Origin: Closterium sp. NIES-65
Taxonomy: Eukaryota > Streptophyta > Zygnematophyceae > Desmidiales > Closteriaceae
Assembly: GCA_948144175.1 (NCBI GenBank)
Contig: CANXME010001433.1
Coordinates: 310,001 to 374,000, forward strand
Length of the DNA: 64,000 nt
Direction of reading: 5' to 3'
The translations under genes and the position numbers were made by a program. The notes beneath the pieces are model-generated. The model made no database searches. It was not told the origin of the DNA and worked only from the letters and a program-made list of their open reading frames with translations. Positions 42,755 through 52,275 of the stretch are shown here, piece by piece (the stretch's first letter is position 1; every line of letters begins with the position of its first letter).

Positions 42755-42886
42755 TGTCAGAAAATTATAGCTTATGCTTTTGTGTAGGCTATAGTGGGGT
42801 ATCCCATAGGGGGTACAACCCAATTAGGGTTAGTACTTGTACCCACTTCACTCATAGTTCATTTCATTCTCGTTCTATTCTTCTCA
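42755..42886 (+). repeat. 3' LTR of Copia-alpha D
   Basis: 132 bp, preceded by a short purine tract (TATGGGGGTG). The sequence right before it (CTTTGCCTATGGGGGTG) is conserved at the 3' ends of copies C, E and G. Confidence 0.95.
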
Positions 42887-42891
42887 ATCGC

Positions 42892-43380
42892 TAAGCGCAA
42901 CGTTGACCCTCACCGCCGCCTAGTCATATACCAGTCAGGGGATTACGTACTGCTCGACACGCAAAATCTGCGACTGCCCGACGTACCAAAACTTCGACCG
43001 CACTACTGTGGCCCATTCCAAATCAGCCACATGATCACGCCAGTAACCGCGCACCTTCTGTTACCGACCGACTGGTAGATCAGCCCTTCGTTCCACGTCA
43101 GCTTGCTTCGCCCATATATCCCAACCACCAGCCAATTGCCTCGCCACCGCCCGCCATCCATGACTCGCCCTGCATCAGAGCCGATCATCGAGCCCGAAAA
43201 AATCATGAGCCATAGGATTCGACACCCCACTGGAATCAAGAGGATTGAATTCCTCGTTCGCAGGAAGGACCGCACGCCAACTGAAGATAGTTGGGTGCCC
43301 CTGGCCAACGTTGAAAACCACCCTGTCCTGCAAGTGTACCTGAGAAGCCGGGGATTCCGCGATATACATGCACTCGCGTA
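42892..43380 (+). pseudogene. Gypsy integrase tail and chromodomain-like end
   Basis: The integrase C-terminal region resumes after Copia D ('AKRNVDPHRRLVIYQSGDYV', 'LRPHYCGPFQISHMI'), with a TAG near 43076. The same frame then gives 'HVSLLRPYIP' and a chromodomain-like segment ('EPEKIMSHRIRHPTGIKR', 'EDSWVPLANVENHPVL'). This layout is typical of plant chromoviruses. It is followed by a G15 run (43398-43413) and the 3' LTR. Confidence 0.8.
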
Positions 43381-43417
43381 GCGGAGGGGGCTTCTTTGGG
43401 GGGGGGGGGGGGGTAAG

Positions 43418-43746
43418 TGTAAGGAATTTTCTCGGCATTCCTTACGGAGCCCGACTACATCGCGTACAGCAACAGCCGTTGTTCGCCCGTTACTACTAGC
43501 AGGACTTCGCCAACTTCGCGCGCACTGTTTTGCCAAACCTCGCACTGCTTTCCCGGCCGTGTCGGCCTACGCTTCGGGACTAGCCCGAGCCTCGCTGCCA
43601 GCATAGCACTAGCTAGCTCGCACGCACCGCGTTACCGTTTGCATGTTTCGCATAGAAATGTTCCCTCATGCCTTTGCTCACATCTTTGTACTCATTTTGA
43701 CACCTTAGTGCAATTCTCGCTACTTCGATTCATTGCACCCGTAACA
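43418..43746 (+). repeat. 3' LTR of the Gypsy element
   Basis: 329 bp, about 14 differences from the 5' LTR. The TATAAA of the 5' LTR reads CATAGAAA-like here. It is directly followed by the target-site duplication TGTGA. Confidence 0.95.
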
Positions 43747-43751
43747 TGTGA

Positions 43752-44185
43752 TAACCAGTCTGGATTGCAACGCTGTCAGCAGGAGCCTCTGATTCCGCCT
43801 GCAAGATTGTGCGTGCCTTATTCATTCGCCCAACCAGCATATGTCAGCATTCCTGTCAACACTATGTCTGATAGAAAACTGTCGCGACCCGTCAGAACAT
43901 AGCTCCGAAATAAAACTTTCCTCTTCCCAGGCTTCCTGTCCGGCTTGTCAATGCTGTGCTTCAATAAAAGGCCATATATTAATCAAGATGATCAAGACAA
44001 CCAGCACATCGATTCACACATACATTCCACTGGAATCCCACGAATATCATCCCACTCCCCACCCCGCTAACCCGACCCCAAGAATCATCCAACATTCGCC
44101 ATTTCATACACTACTTCCTTCTTCCTAGTATAACGTTCAGACATCCGTCGTGGTGCATTCCAGATGTCGTCGGATTGGTGTCATA
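43752..44185. other. No gene seen; right flank of Gypsy and 3' flank of expansin
   Basis: Single-copy-looking sequence without a supported frame. On the minus strand it should include the expansin 3' untranslated region. Confidence 0.5.
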
Positions 44186-44294
44186 TTACTTGGCTTCGAG
44201 CATCAACTTCTTGAAGTTAGTCTTCGCAGTATAGAGCGTAGCAGGCTTCCAATCGGCGAGAATGACGTCAGCGAGAACGATCACTTCCAGCGTG
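44186..44294 (-). pseudogene. Expansin C-terminal end, separated from the rest by Copia E
   Basis: Directly outside the 3' LTR of Copia E the minus strand reads 'TLEVIVLADVILADWKPATL' and 'YTAKTNFKK', ending in TAA at 44186-44188. This resembles the end of the expansin CBM63/Pollen-allergen domain (typically ...ANWxPGxTYxxxxNF). The N-terminal domain of an expansin abuts the other end of the same Copia copy at 50941, in the same orientation. The two are therefore parts of one gene, with most of the second domain missing. The identification of this short piece alone would be weak; the position makes it likely. Confidence 0.65.
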
Positions 44295-44419
44295 TGTGAA
44301 GAAATGAGGAATGAATGAACTAGCACAAGGTTGGGTACAAGTAGGAAACCCTAGGAAACTGTACCCCATAGTATCTACCCCACTATAGCCTAGACAAGCT
44401 ATATAATATGAGTTTGACA
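44295..44419 (-). repeat. 3' LTR of Copia-alpha E
   Basis: About 125 bp; minus strand TGTCAAACTCATATTATATAG... to TTCTTCACA. The exact outer edge is uncertain by two bases (TGTG repeat). Confidence 0.85.
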
Positions 44420-44616
44420 CACCCCCATAGGCAAAGTGGGGGAGAACAAGAGGTCACAAAACCAGTCAAGCAAAGCAAAGCAAGCTCAGGGTGGATCACA
44501 ACGTCACCACACAATCCGAGCACAAGAGCAAGGCCAAAAGGCCAGTTCATATGCAAGATCATATATTAAGGTAAACAAGCAAGTGCAAGTATAGAAAGAT
44601 CACAGTACAAGCAAGG

Positions 44617-46255
44617 TCAAGAAGTGAGCAAGTAAGGCCAAGTAGGCACAAGACCTAGCATCGTACAGAAGCGCTGATGATCACAAGGCGGAAGTGCCTT
44701 GGTAAAGATATCAGCAGTGTTGGCCTCAGAGGCCACGTAAGCAAGGCGCAGCTGACCACGCTGCTGCAGCTCATGAGCAAGGAAGTAGCGGAGAGCAATG
44801 TGCTTCGTTCTGTGCTCCAGTCTGTGCTCCCGACACAAGGCCAGCATGGCCTTGTTGTCTACATACAGAACTGGAGGAGAACGAGGTGGCTCTCCTAGGT
44901 CAGTCAGCAGGTAGGTGAGCCAGCGTAGCTCCTGTGCAGCCATGGCCCCCATGTAGATCTCAGCCTCACAGCTGGAGCCGAGAACAGAAGACGAGCGGGT
45001 AGACCGCCACGAAACAGAGCCGGAGCCAAGGCTGAAGGTGTAACCCTGTGACAACTGCTGCGTAGCCTGGTCGTTAGCCCAAGAAGCGTCTGCATGACCT
45101 GTGAGGACCACTGGACGTCGCCCTCCAAGCACTAGCCCCATGCCCGACGTACTGCACAAGTAGCGCAACACCCTCTTCGCTGCAGCCATGTGCTCTGGTC
45201 GGTGTCTCCCAGGAGCAACATAGCGTGCCAAGATGCTAAGAGGGTATGCAAGGTCAGGTCGTGTGCAGGTCATCAGGTACATGAGGCAGCCAACAAGCTC
45301 TGGGTACGGGCCACTCGGCTCTACGGACACATCCGAAGGCAGAGCTGAGAGCGAGTGGTGAGTAGACAGAGGAGTGGCCTGAGGCGAGGAGTCCGTGAAG
45401 TCGAAGCGCTGAAGGACGTGCTGCACAATGTGTGACTGAGTTAGGGTAATGGTGCGCTGTGCTCTGTCCCGGGTGATCTGCAAGCCAAGGTAGCTGCGCA
45501 GTTCACCAAGGTCTGTGCACGTGTGGCTCTTCTGCAGCTCGGACTTCACGTGGGCGAGTCCAGCAGTGTCAGCAGTGGCAAAGACCAAGTCGTCGACGTA
45601 CACGAGGATGTATAACGGCGGCAAAGAGGTGTCGGTGCGCAGAAACAGTGACGGGTCGGCTGTAGAAGGAGCAAACCCAAGAGCCGCAAGTGTAGTCCTC
45701 AGTGTGTCGTGCCACTCACGGGGCGCCTGGCGGAGACCGTAGACTGGCCGCTGGAGGCTCCACTGGGTACCAGGAGGAAACGACCTAGTGAAGCCAGGTG
45801 GGCGGCGCAGCCAGATCTCCTCGTGCAGGCTGCCCTGCAAGAAAGCTATGCTGAAGTCAAGAGAGTGAAGCTCGTAGTCACGCTGAGCGGCTATGTGCAG
45901 CAGCACCCGAAGAGTGGTCATCTTCGGGGTGGGAGAGAAGGTCTGAAAGTAGTCAACTCCCTACCGCTAACTGAAGCCTCGAGCCACGTAACGCGCCTTG
46001 AAGACAGGCGGAGAACCTGGCGGCCGCTTCACCCTGAAAATCCACATGCCACTGACGATGATCACCCCAGGTGGAGAACCTCGTCGACGTAGGTGCCTGT
46101 GGAATTCCAGGAAGCCATCTCTGCGTCCATGGCTGACTGCCACTGTAAGGAGTAGGGACCCTCGATCGCCTCAGCGTATGATTGAAGAGTCGGGATGTCT
46201 GGTGCATCCTGGTCTCCCTCAGGGGCAATCAGCGTGGACACGAGATGAGGCAAAG
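44617..46255 (-). pseudogene. Copia-alpha E reverse transcriptase-RNase H
   Basis: A 434-residue frame (45921-44617) covers RT from 'MTTLRVLLHIAAQRDYELHS' through YVDDLVFA to the end of RNase H. Upstream RT sequence (45922-46255) continues with stops and a frame change near 45960-45970 and 46070. Confidence 0.88.
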
Positions 46256-46500
46256 CAGCAGCAAAACACTGGAAATCCTCCTGCCTGTCCTTGGATGCGG
46301 ACGCGGAGCACGACCACTAGTGCGAGCAGCATGAATAGGCGACGCAGGACGAGACGCAGGCTCACGACGCTCAGAAAGACCTCCAGTAGGACCAGTGTAG
46401 GGAGAAGGAGCAGGTAGGGGGGAGGCGGGCTGTAATTGTGACTGCGACTGGACAGGCTGTGGACACTCGAAGGGAGGAGCAGGACTAGTAGAGGGCGGGA
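46256..46500 (-). pseudogene. Copia-alpha E Pol linker, 3' half
   Basis: Degenerate Pro/Ser/Arg-rich linker homologous to the region just before RT in copies C and D ('ASPxHAARTSGR'-like). A large part of the linker seen in copy D is missing here. It is interrupted at 46500 by the TRIM array. Confidence 0.65.
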
Positions 46501-47112
46501 TGTCAGAATCCCAACCTCTAGACCATTGGGATAAAAGGGCTTGTTAAGTAGCGGGTCAGAGTGCGCCCATAACCCCCCAGGCAAACGCGCCTGTAACCCC
46601 CCGTAGGATCAATCGGGCATCCATAGTGCAGATCTACTGACACCCCCCCACACTGGCAGGCCCAGGACTGAGCACAGCGGCAACAGCCTACATGTGCATA
46701 CACCGGGATTCGAACCCGAGACCACTCTAACACCATGTCAGAATCCCAGTCACTAGACCATTGGGATAGAAGGGCTTGTTTCCGTAGCAGGTCAGTGCGC
46801 CCATAACCCCCCAGGCAAACGCGCTTGTAACCCCCCCTAGGATCGATCGGGGATCTCACAGTGTAGCTCTACTGACACCCCCCCACACTGGGAGGCCCAG
46901 GACTGAGCACAGTGGCAACGGCCAACATGTGCATACACCGGGATTCGAACCCGAGACCTCTCTGATACCATGTCAGAATCCCAACCACTAGACCATTGGG
47001 ATAAAAGGGCTTATTAAGTAGCGGGTCAGAGTGCGCCCATAACCCCCCAGGCAAACGCGCCTGTAACCCCCCGTAGGATCAATCGGGCATCCATAGTGCA
47101 GATCTACTGACA
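46501..47112 (-). mobile_element. Tandem TRIM (LTR-internal-LTR-internal-LTR)
   Basis: Three 142-bp LTRs (46501-46642, 46736-46877, 46971-47112) alternate with two 93-bp internal parts (46643-46735, 46878-46970). TSD is CGGGA at 46496-46500 and 47113-47117, so the whole array occupies one insertion site. It is the same family as 33491-33865. Primer sites on the minus strand are TGGTATCAGAGA and the diverged TGGTGTTAGAGT; purine tracts GTGTGGGGGGG are kept. Both junctions keep an A-box-like motif (46995-46985; 46760-46750) and the B-box GGTTCGAATCC (46951-46941; 46716-46706) exactly 44 nt apart. Confidence 0.94.
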
Positions 47113-47117
47113 CGGGA

Positions 47118-48500
47118 GACCAAGAACCTGCTCAAGGAGCGGAACGAAGTACGGCACCGGCCGCGCAGCGCCTCCAGACCCAGCAGGGACAGCACCAGTA
47201 TTCCCAGCGGCTGCACCAGCGCCAGTAGCACCTCTAGCTCCAACAGCGCCAACTCCAGCACCCTCAGACGCACCAGCGCTAGCAGATTCACCAGCGCCAA
47301 CACCCCTAGCAGCTCCAGCTCCAGCAGCTCCAGCAGATCCAGCAGCACCAACCCTAGTAGGACCGGTAGCTCTAGTATCGCCAGCACCTCCAGTAGTACC
47401 TCCAGCAGGACCAACTCCAGCAGCCCCAGCAGCACCCCCAGTCCCTGCAGCTCCAGAACCGCCAGTATGAGTACCACCAGGACCAGCAGCAACAGTAGTA
47501 CCTCCAGCTCCCACAGCACGGCTCCAGCGTCGGGCAAACCACTCGCGTAGCTCCTGTGGAGAGAGTGGCTCCTGCCTCGACGAAGCACCGCCAGAGGCCA
47601 CACGAGCAGACCCAGCACCCCCAGGCTCCGCACCCCCAGGCTCAGCACCCCCAGGCTCAGCACCCCGAGACTCAGCACCTACAAGCCTAGCACCCCCAGA
47701 CTCAGCACCCCCAGGCTCCGCACCCACAGGCTCAGCACCTCCAGACCCGGCACCCGCGGGCTCAGCACCTCTAGCAGCACCAGCGTCAACAGCTACCTCG
47801 ACAGGCTCGTCTGCGTCTACCTGGGACACACCTGACGGGGCAAGACCCTGAGGGGGGAGGGGGTCTACCGGGGGAGGACCTGGCGCAAGGAAGAGCGGCG
47901 ACGGGGGGAGGGGCGCAGTGCGGTAGGGGAAGAGACGGTAGTAAGGCACCGACTCATCGATGGTGACGTCCTGGGAGGACAGAACACGGCGCGAGGTGGG
48001 GTGGTAAAACTGCCAACCAGGCGCGTCAGGGGGGAAGCCAAGGAAGACGCAGGGAACAGCACGGGGGGACAGCTTGTCCGCAGACAAGTCGCGGACAAAC
48101 GCCCGAGATCCCCAGACCCGAAACGCAGACGCATCGCCAACCTTCCCCGTCCACCGCAAAGTGGGGGAGGTCTCTGGCAAGGAGACCCGGGGCTGAAGGT
48201 TGAGCTGATGTGCTGCGTACTGAACCGCAAACGGCCACAGAAAATGGGGGGCAGCCGCATGGATCATGGACGTACGAGCGACGTCCATGACCATGCCAAT
48301 GCGGCGCTCAGCAATCCCATTTTGCTGTGGAGAGGCCGAAAGCGTGAAGGTCTGGCGGATGCCCTGTGCAAGACAGAAGGCTCCCAGACGGGCAGAGGAA
48401 AACTCCCCGCCTCTGTCAGAGTGCAGATGCAGAACAGGAAAGTCCGAGCCGAAACTCTCTCTGAGCTGGAGACGAGCTGCGCGGATTCAGTCAATCAACA
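47118..48500 (-). pseudogene. Copia-alpha E integrase and linker
   Basis: The frame 48294-47104 begins inside the integrase ('MVMDVARTSMIHAAAPHFLW', 'AVQYAAHQLNLQPRVS') and continues into a Gly/Ala-rich linker with 'GGAEPGGAE' units. The region 48295-48500 holds the second Asp and Glu motifs in disrupted frames. Confidence 0.8.
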
Positions 48501-49551
48501 CCTTAGTGACGTCACCCTTGCTGCGCAAGGGGAAGACCGTGGTGTAACGCGAGTAGTCGTCAACCACCAACAGGAAGTAACGCTCGTGACCCTGGCCACG
48601 GACGCGGGCGGGGCCCCACACGTCCATGTGAAGAGTCTGCAGCGGAGCCTCTATCGGAGGAAACTCGGAGGAGTGAGGGGCGGCGCGCTGTCGCCCCTCG
48701 ACACAGGGGACGCAGGAAGGGGCAGGCCCCGGAGGTAGGGGAGGGAGAGACCGGGGGAGACCAGAGACAAGGACACGGGAGGCTATGCCTCGGAGACGAG
48801 GCAGGGAGGGGTGACCAAGGCGGTGGTGCCAAAGGAGAGTCTGGTGACACAGGAGACGACACGAGCAGGGAGCAGACTCAGGACCAGACCTGGACGCTGC
48901 AGCAAACACCTGACTCGACGCAGCTACCTGACCAGACTCAGCAACCGGAGGAGACTCAGTAGTCAGTGTGTACAGGCTCGACCCCGGCCGACGGGTAAAC
49001 GTTGGCAAGTGTCGGCCCGTCCGCGCACACGTACAGTGGGTCACTCGCTGACTCGCAGGAGTGAACTGGTCAACCCCCCGATCCTGTAGATTAGCACCAC
49101 TCACCAAGTTCGTAGAGAACGAGGGGAGGTAGACACCTGACAGGGTGCCAGAGGGGGCTGCCGAACAGGGTAAGACAGTGGAGAAGCGAGCAAGGACAGG
49201 ACCCCCAGAGGGGTCCGTCAGGGAGACAGCAACCGGCCGACTGAGCGGCGTAAGCGTGGTGCGGTCTCGAAAGAAGGAGCGGGAAGCACTCGAGTCAAGA
49301 GTGAAGGTGTGTAAGGCCTGAGACGACGTGGTACTTGAGAGAGCTGACTCACCAGCACCTGGGGCAGCAGACGCACCAGCACCTAGAGCAGCAGCCTCAC
49401 CAGCACCTAGAGCAGCAGCCTCAATGCCCGGGTCAGGCGGAACACACAGGTAACAGTCACCCTCATCACTAGTAGGCAATGCATACATGGCAGTGAGGAT
49501 AGCACCATAGTCAAGAGTATATATATCTACCCTCAGCCGAAGCAGCTCCAC
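48487..49551 (-). pseudogene. Copia-alpha E protease and N-terminal integrase
   Basis: A 354-residue frame with protease motif TLDSSASRSFF (Ser instead of Gly), pre-integrase ('HQTLLWHHRLGHPSLPRLRG', 'CVPCVEGR') and first integrase Asp (LHMDVWGP). It ends at a nonsense change after 'DVTKVLID', where other copies read Trp. Confidence 0.85.
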
Positions 49552-49590
49552 CCAGTCGGGGATCTCAGCCGCGTCGCCAAACTCCGTACG

Positions 49591-49920
49591 CTAGGCGTCA
49601 CTCAGACGGGCGAAGCAGCGGGACTCTGCGTGACCAAACGTCCCGCAAGGCTGACCAGTCCGAGCACTAGTGCTAATGACGTACGGACAGCGAGCAATAC
49701 CCCGTGACCCGTCACGCTGAGCGTACCACTCACGAAGCTGCTGGGGCGAAAGGACCGCTCGCGGACGACGCTGAAGCTGCACCTGGCCACTACAAGCAGC
49801 TGCCGAACTACTCACTCCAGGACGACTCCCACTACGGCCACCCTGACAACCCCAACTAGCGTACCACGTACGAAGCTGTTGGGGGGTGAGGGACTCACCC
49901 GAGCGACGCTGGAGCTGCAT
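49591..49920 (-). pseudogene. Copia-alpha E gag tail
   Basis: A gag tail with two 'QQLREWYA'-type modules and the Cys region 'CPYVISTSARTGQPCG'. The capsid region is absent upstream, as in copies A and C. Confidence 0.7.
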
Positions 49921-50079
49921 CTGGCCACGCCAGGAGCAGCAGGAGCAGTAAGAGCAACAGTAACAGCAGGACGAGCAGGGCAGTACTCACCAGTGGCGAG
50001 AAGGGCAGGCGTACGACGGTGGCAACGGCGAGGCCGCTACCACTGTAGAGCGAGAGCTCCGCGGCAGCTGCAGGGGTGG

Positions 50080-50940
50080 CTGCTCCAGGGGCGGTAGTTG
50101 TAGGGGCGGCTGCTGCAGGGGCGGCTGCTCCAGGGGCGGCTATTGCAGTGGCGGCTGCTCCGGGGGCGGCTGCTGCAGTGGCGGTTGCTCAAGGGGCGAC
50201 TGCTGCAGTGGCGGCTGCTCGAGGGGCGGCTGCTGCAGTGGCGGCTGCTCTAGGGGCGGCTGCTGCAGTGGCGGCTGCTCCAGGGGCGGCTGCTGCAGTG
50301 GCGACTGCTCCGGGGGCGGTTGCTGCAGTGGCGGCTGCTCTAGGGGCGACTGCTGCAGTGGCGGCTGCTCCAGGGGCGGCTGCTGCAGTGGCGGCTGCTC
50401 CAGGGGCGGCTGCGGCAGTGGCGGCTGCTCCAGGGGTGGCTGCTGCAGTGGCGGCTGCTCCAGGGGCGACTCGGCTGCTGGGCGACTCGGCAGCTCAGCT
50501 GCTGGGCGGCGCGGCGACTCGGCTGCTCGCTAGGGGCGGCGACGGGGCCGGATAGGGGCGGCGACGGGGCCGCTAGGGGCGGGGAGCGGCGACGGGGCCG
50601 CTAGGGGCGGCGACGCGGCCGCGTAGGGGCGGCTACAAGGCCGCGTAGGGGCGGCGACGGGGCCGCGTAGGGAGGGAGGCGGCGATGAGGCCGCTAGGGG
50701 CGGCGACGGGGCCGCGTAGGGGCGGCTACGAGGCCGCGTAGGGGCGGCGACGGGGCCGCGTAGGGAGGGGAGCGGCGACGGGGCCGCTAGGGGCGGCGAC
50801 GGGGCCGCTAGGGGCGGCGACGGGGCCGCGTAGGGGCGGCGACGGGGCCGCGTAGGGGCGGCGACGGGGCCGCGTAGGGAGGGGAGCGGCGACGGGGCCG
50901 CTAGGGGCGGCAACGGGGCCGCTAGGGGCGGCGACGGGGC
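50080..50940. repeat. Leader minisatellites of Copia-alpha E, abutting expansin
   Basis: About 50080-50470 holds 30-bp units GGGGCGGCTGCTGCAGTGGC plus GGCTGCTCCA, the same unit as 1675-2330. About 50520-50940 holds GGGGCCGCTAGGGGCGGCGAC-like units. The last unit touches expansin codons, where an artefactual fused frame (51225-50530) appears. Confidence 0.85.
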
Positions 50941-51549
50941 CGCGAAGTTCTCCGCCGTCGCGTTCCTCCGCACGCGCACCGCAGAGCCCACAGTCGACAC
51001 GCAGTTGGTGCGCACGTACGTTACGTTGCCGGGCGCCCCGCCGATGTCGGCCTGCACGATCTTCCCCCACGCCACGCGGGACAGCGACAGCTGCTTCTCC
51101 GTTTTCACCTCGCCCACCACATGCACCGTCACGGGCTTGTCGCGGCACCGCTTCGTGTTGTTCACGCAGCTCACCTTGTAACACGCGCCGCAGCGCTTGT
51201 GGAAGGCGGCGGGAGGAAGCTTCACGGTAAGAACCTTGCCAAAGAAGGGGTTGGCGGAGTAGTTGCCATAGTAAGAGCACGTGGTATCCTTCCCCTAGCT
51301 CATGCCGTTGCTCCGCCTCGCGCTCGTCAACGTGAGGCTCACGCCGGCAGACCCGACACGGTTTGGGTGAGTCGCGTTTGCGCCCGCAGTCTTGTTTGCG
51401 GCCGCAGTCTTGTTTGCGGCCGCAGTTTTGTTTGCAGCCGCAGTTGCATTTGCTGCGGGAGTGGCAGCGGCGGCGGAGAGGAGCACCGCGGAGGCGAGGC
51501 AGACGAAGAGAAACGAGGCCTTCACGGCCGCCGGGATGAAACGAGCCAA
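50941..51549 (-). pseudogene. Expansin, N-terminal (DPBB) part, disrupted
   Basis: Expansins loosen cell walls without hydrolysis and are secreted. The minus-strand frame shows a signal-peptide-like start ('FLFVCLASAVLLSAAAA'), an Asn/Thr/Ala repeat ('ANKTAAANKTAAANKTA') and the first domain: 'TTCSYYGNYSANPFFGKVL', 'FHKRCGACYKVSCVN', 'RVAWGKIVQADIG', 'GNVTYVRTNCV'. The usual HFD motif is not visible (QLSLS in its place). Three lesions are seen: no ATG at the expected start (TTG at 51549), an in-frame TAG at 51295-51297 just before the conserved domain, and loss of the second domain, where the frame passes at 50941 into Copia E leader repeats. The last residues of the gene are at 44186-44294. 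An upstream intron could supply a start. Confidence 0.82.
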
Positions 51550-52275
51550 TTTTATTTTCCTGGGAGTTTCACGAGAAGCTGAAAAGAGGGCTTACAGGTA
51601 ATTGCGCTATCTACTACTATTTGTGAGTAAAGGACAGTAAGAGGACGATTCGGAGTGCTGATGAGAATAGTGAGACCCGTCGTTCTTTCTATACTTCACT
51701 TGTGCATAAATGAGAGGGTGCGTAGGATCCCGAAATCCCTGTGGAGCCGCTGTCTGAAAGGCCGCCGTGAGTTGCGGGGAGATACGAGGTGCAGGTGGTT
51801 TGCTTGCTTGTGTGGGAGTCTGCGGGGCGAAATCTACCGACTTGGCGAGTTGGATTCGTATAATGGTAGCAGAAAGGGGTAAACTCTGTGCTCCTCACTC
51901 TGCCTATCACGTAACCTGCGATGTGAATTTTTTTCGTCGATTCGCGCGACCCAATATTGTACAATTATCCACTCGCGCCGTGAAATCTTGCTTTCGAGCA
52001 TTTGACAAAACCACTGCAGCTTGGTCAGTGGCGTGTAGAATGAGCAGCTTCCCACTAGTGATACAGTACTTGTTCCAGCTCCTTTTCCACGAGGGTGGCA
52101 TGTACACTGTGTTTAGGACTTGTACTCCATGTATGAATCGAAAAGCAATCCTGTGGACATGGATTTGCAATGCTCATAGCAGTAGTACCAACCCTCCCTC
52201 CCACTCCTGCTATGAGCTTCATCTCATCTCAACTCCAGTGTCCCTTGTTCCTCAGAATAAAAACACTATGCAGGC
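51550..52275. other. No gene seen; between expansin and GH30
   Basis: AT-richer sequence with only short frames. It should contain the expansin promoter and the 3' end of the GH30 transcript, including an AATAAA-like signal region around 52250-52265 on either strand; I cannot assign it further. Confidence 0.45.

Larger units (their letters stand above)
35588..42886 (+). mobile_element. Copia-alpha element D, inserted in Gypsy integrase
   Basis: A 7299-bp alpha element in the same orientation as its host. Two 132-bp LTRs (35588-35719 and 42755-42886) differ at one base (AACATT versus AAAATT). TSD is ATCGC at 35583-35587 and 42887-42891. It is the only copy here with the gag capsid region and an almost full-length pol. 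Defects are an in-frame TAG between the gag body and the gag tail, and a deletion removing the protease active site. Confidence 0.97.
23632..43746 (+). mobile_element. Gypsy (Ty3, chromovirus-like) element hosting three nested insertions
   Basis: The two LTRs (23632-23960 and 43418-43746) are 329 bp each and differ at about 14 positions. The 5-bp target-site duplication TGTGA lies at 23627-23631 and 43747-43751. Internal order is gag, protease, RT, RNase H, integrase, chromodomain-like tail, the Ty3/Gypsy order. It is interrupted by Copia C (24923-31837), a TRIM (33491-33865) and Copia D (35588-42886), each with its own 5-bp duplication. Removing them leaves an element of about 5.5 kb. Several in-frame stops and one frameshift show that it is defective. 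Confidence 0.96.
44295..50940 (-). mobile_element. Copia-alpha element E, inserted in expansin, 5' end deleted
   Basis: A minus-strand alpha copy with its 3' LTR at 44295-44419, RNase H/RT, linker, integrase, protease, gag tail and leader minisatellites. No 5' LTR or primer site is found: the leader repeats run straight into expansin coding sequence at about 50941. A tandem TRIM (46501-47112) is inserted in the linker. Many stops and frameshifts are present (for example stops near 45963-45970 and a W-to-stop change near 48486), and the protease triplet is DSS. This looks like the oldest alpha copy in the window. Confidence 0.9.

Noticed and set aside
50530-51225. Expansin with a Pro/Ala/Arg-rich C-terminal extension
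   Set aside because: The extension is the Copia E leader minisatellite read through the junction, not a conserved linker.
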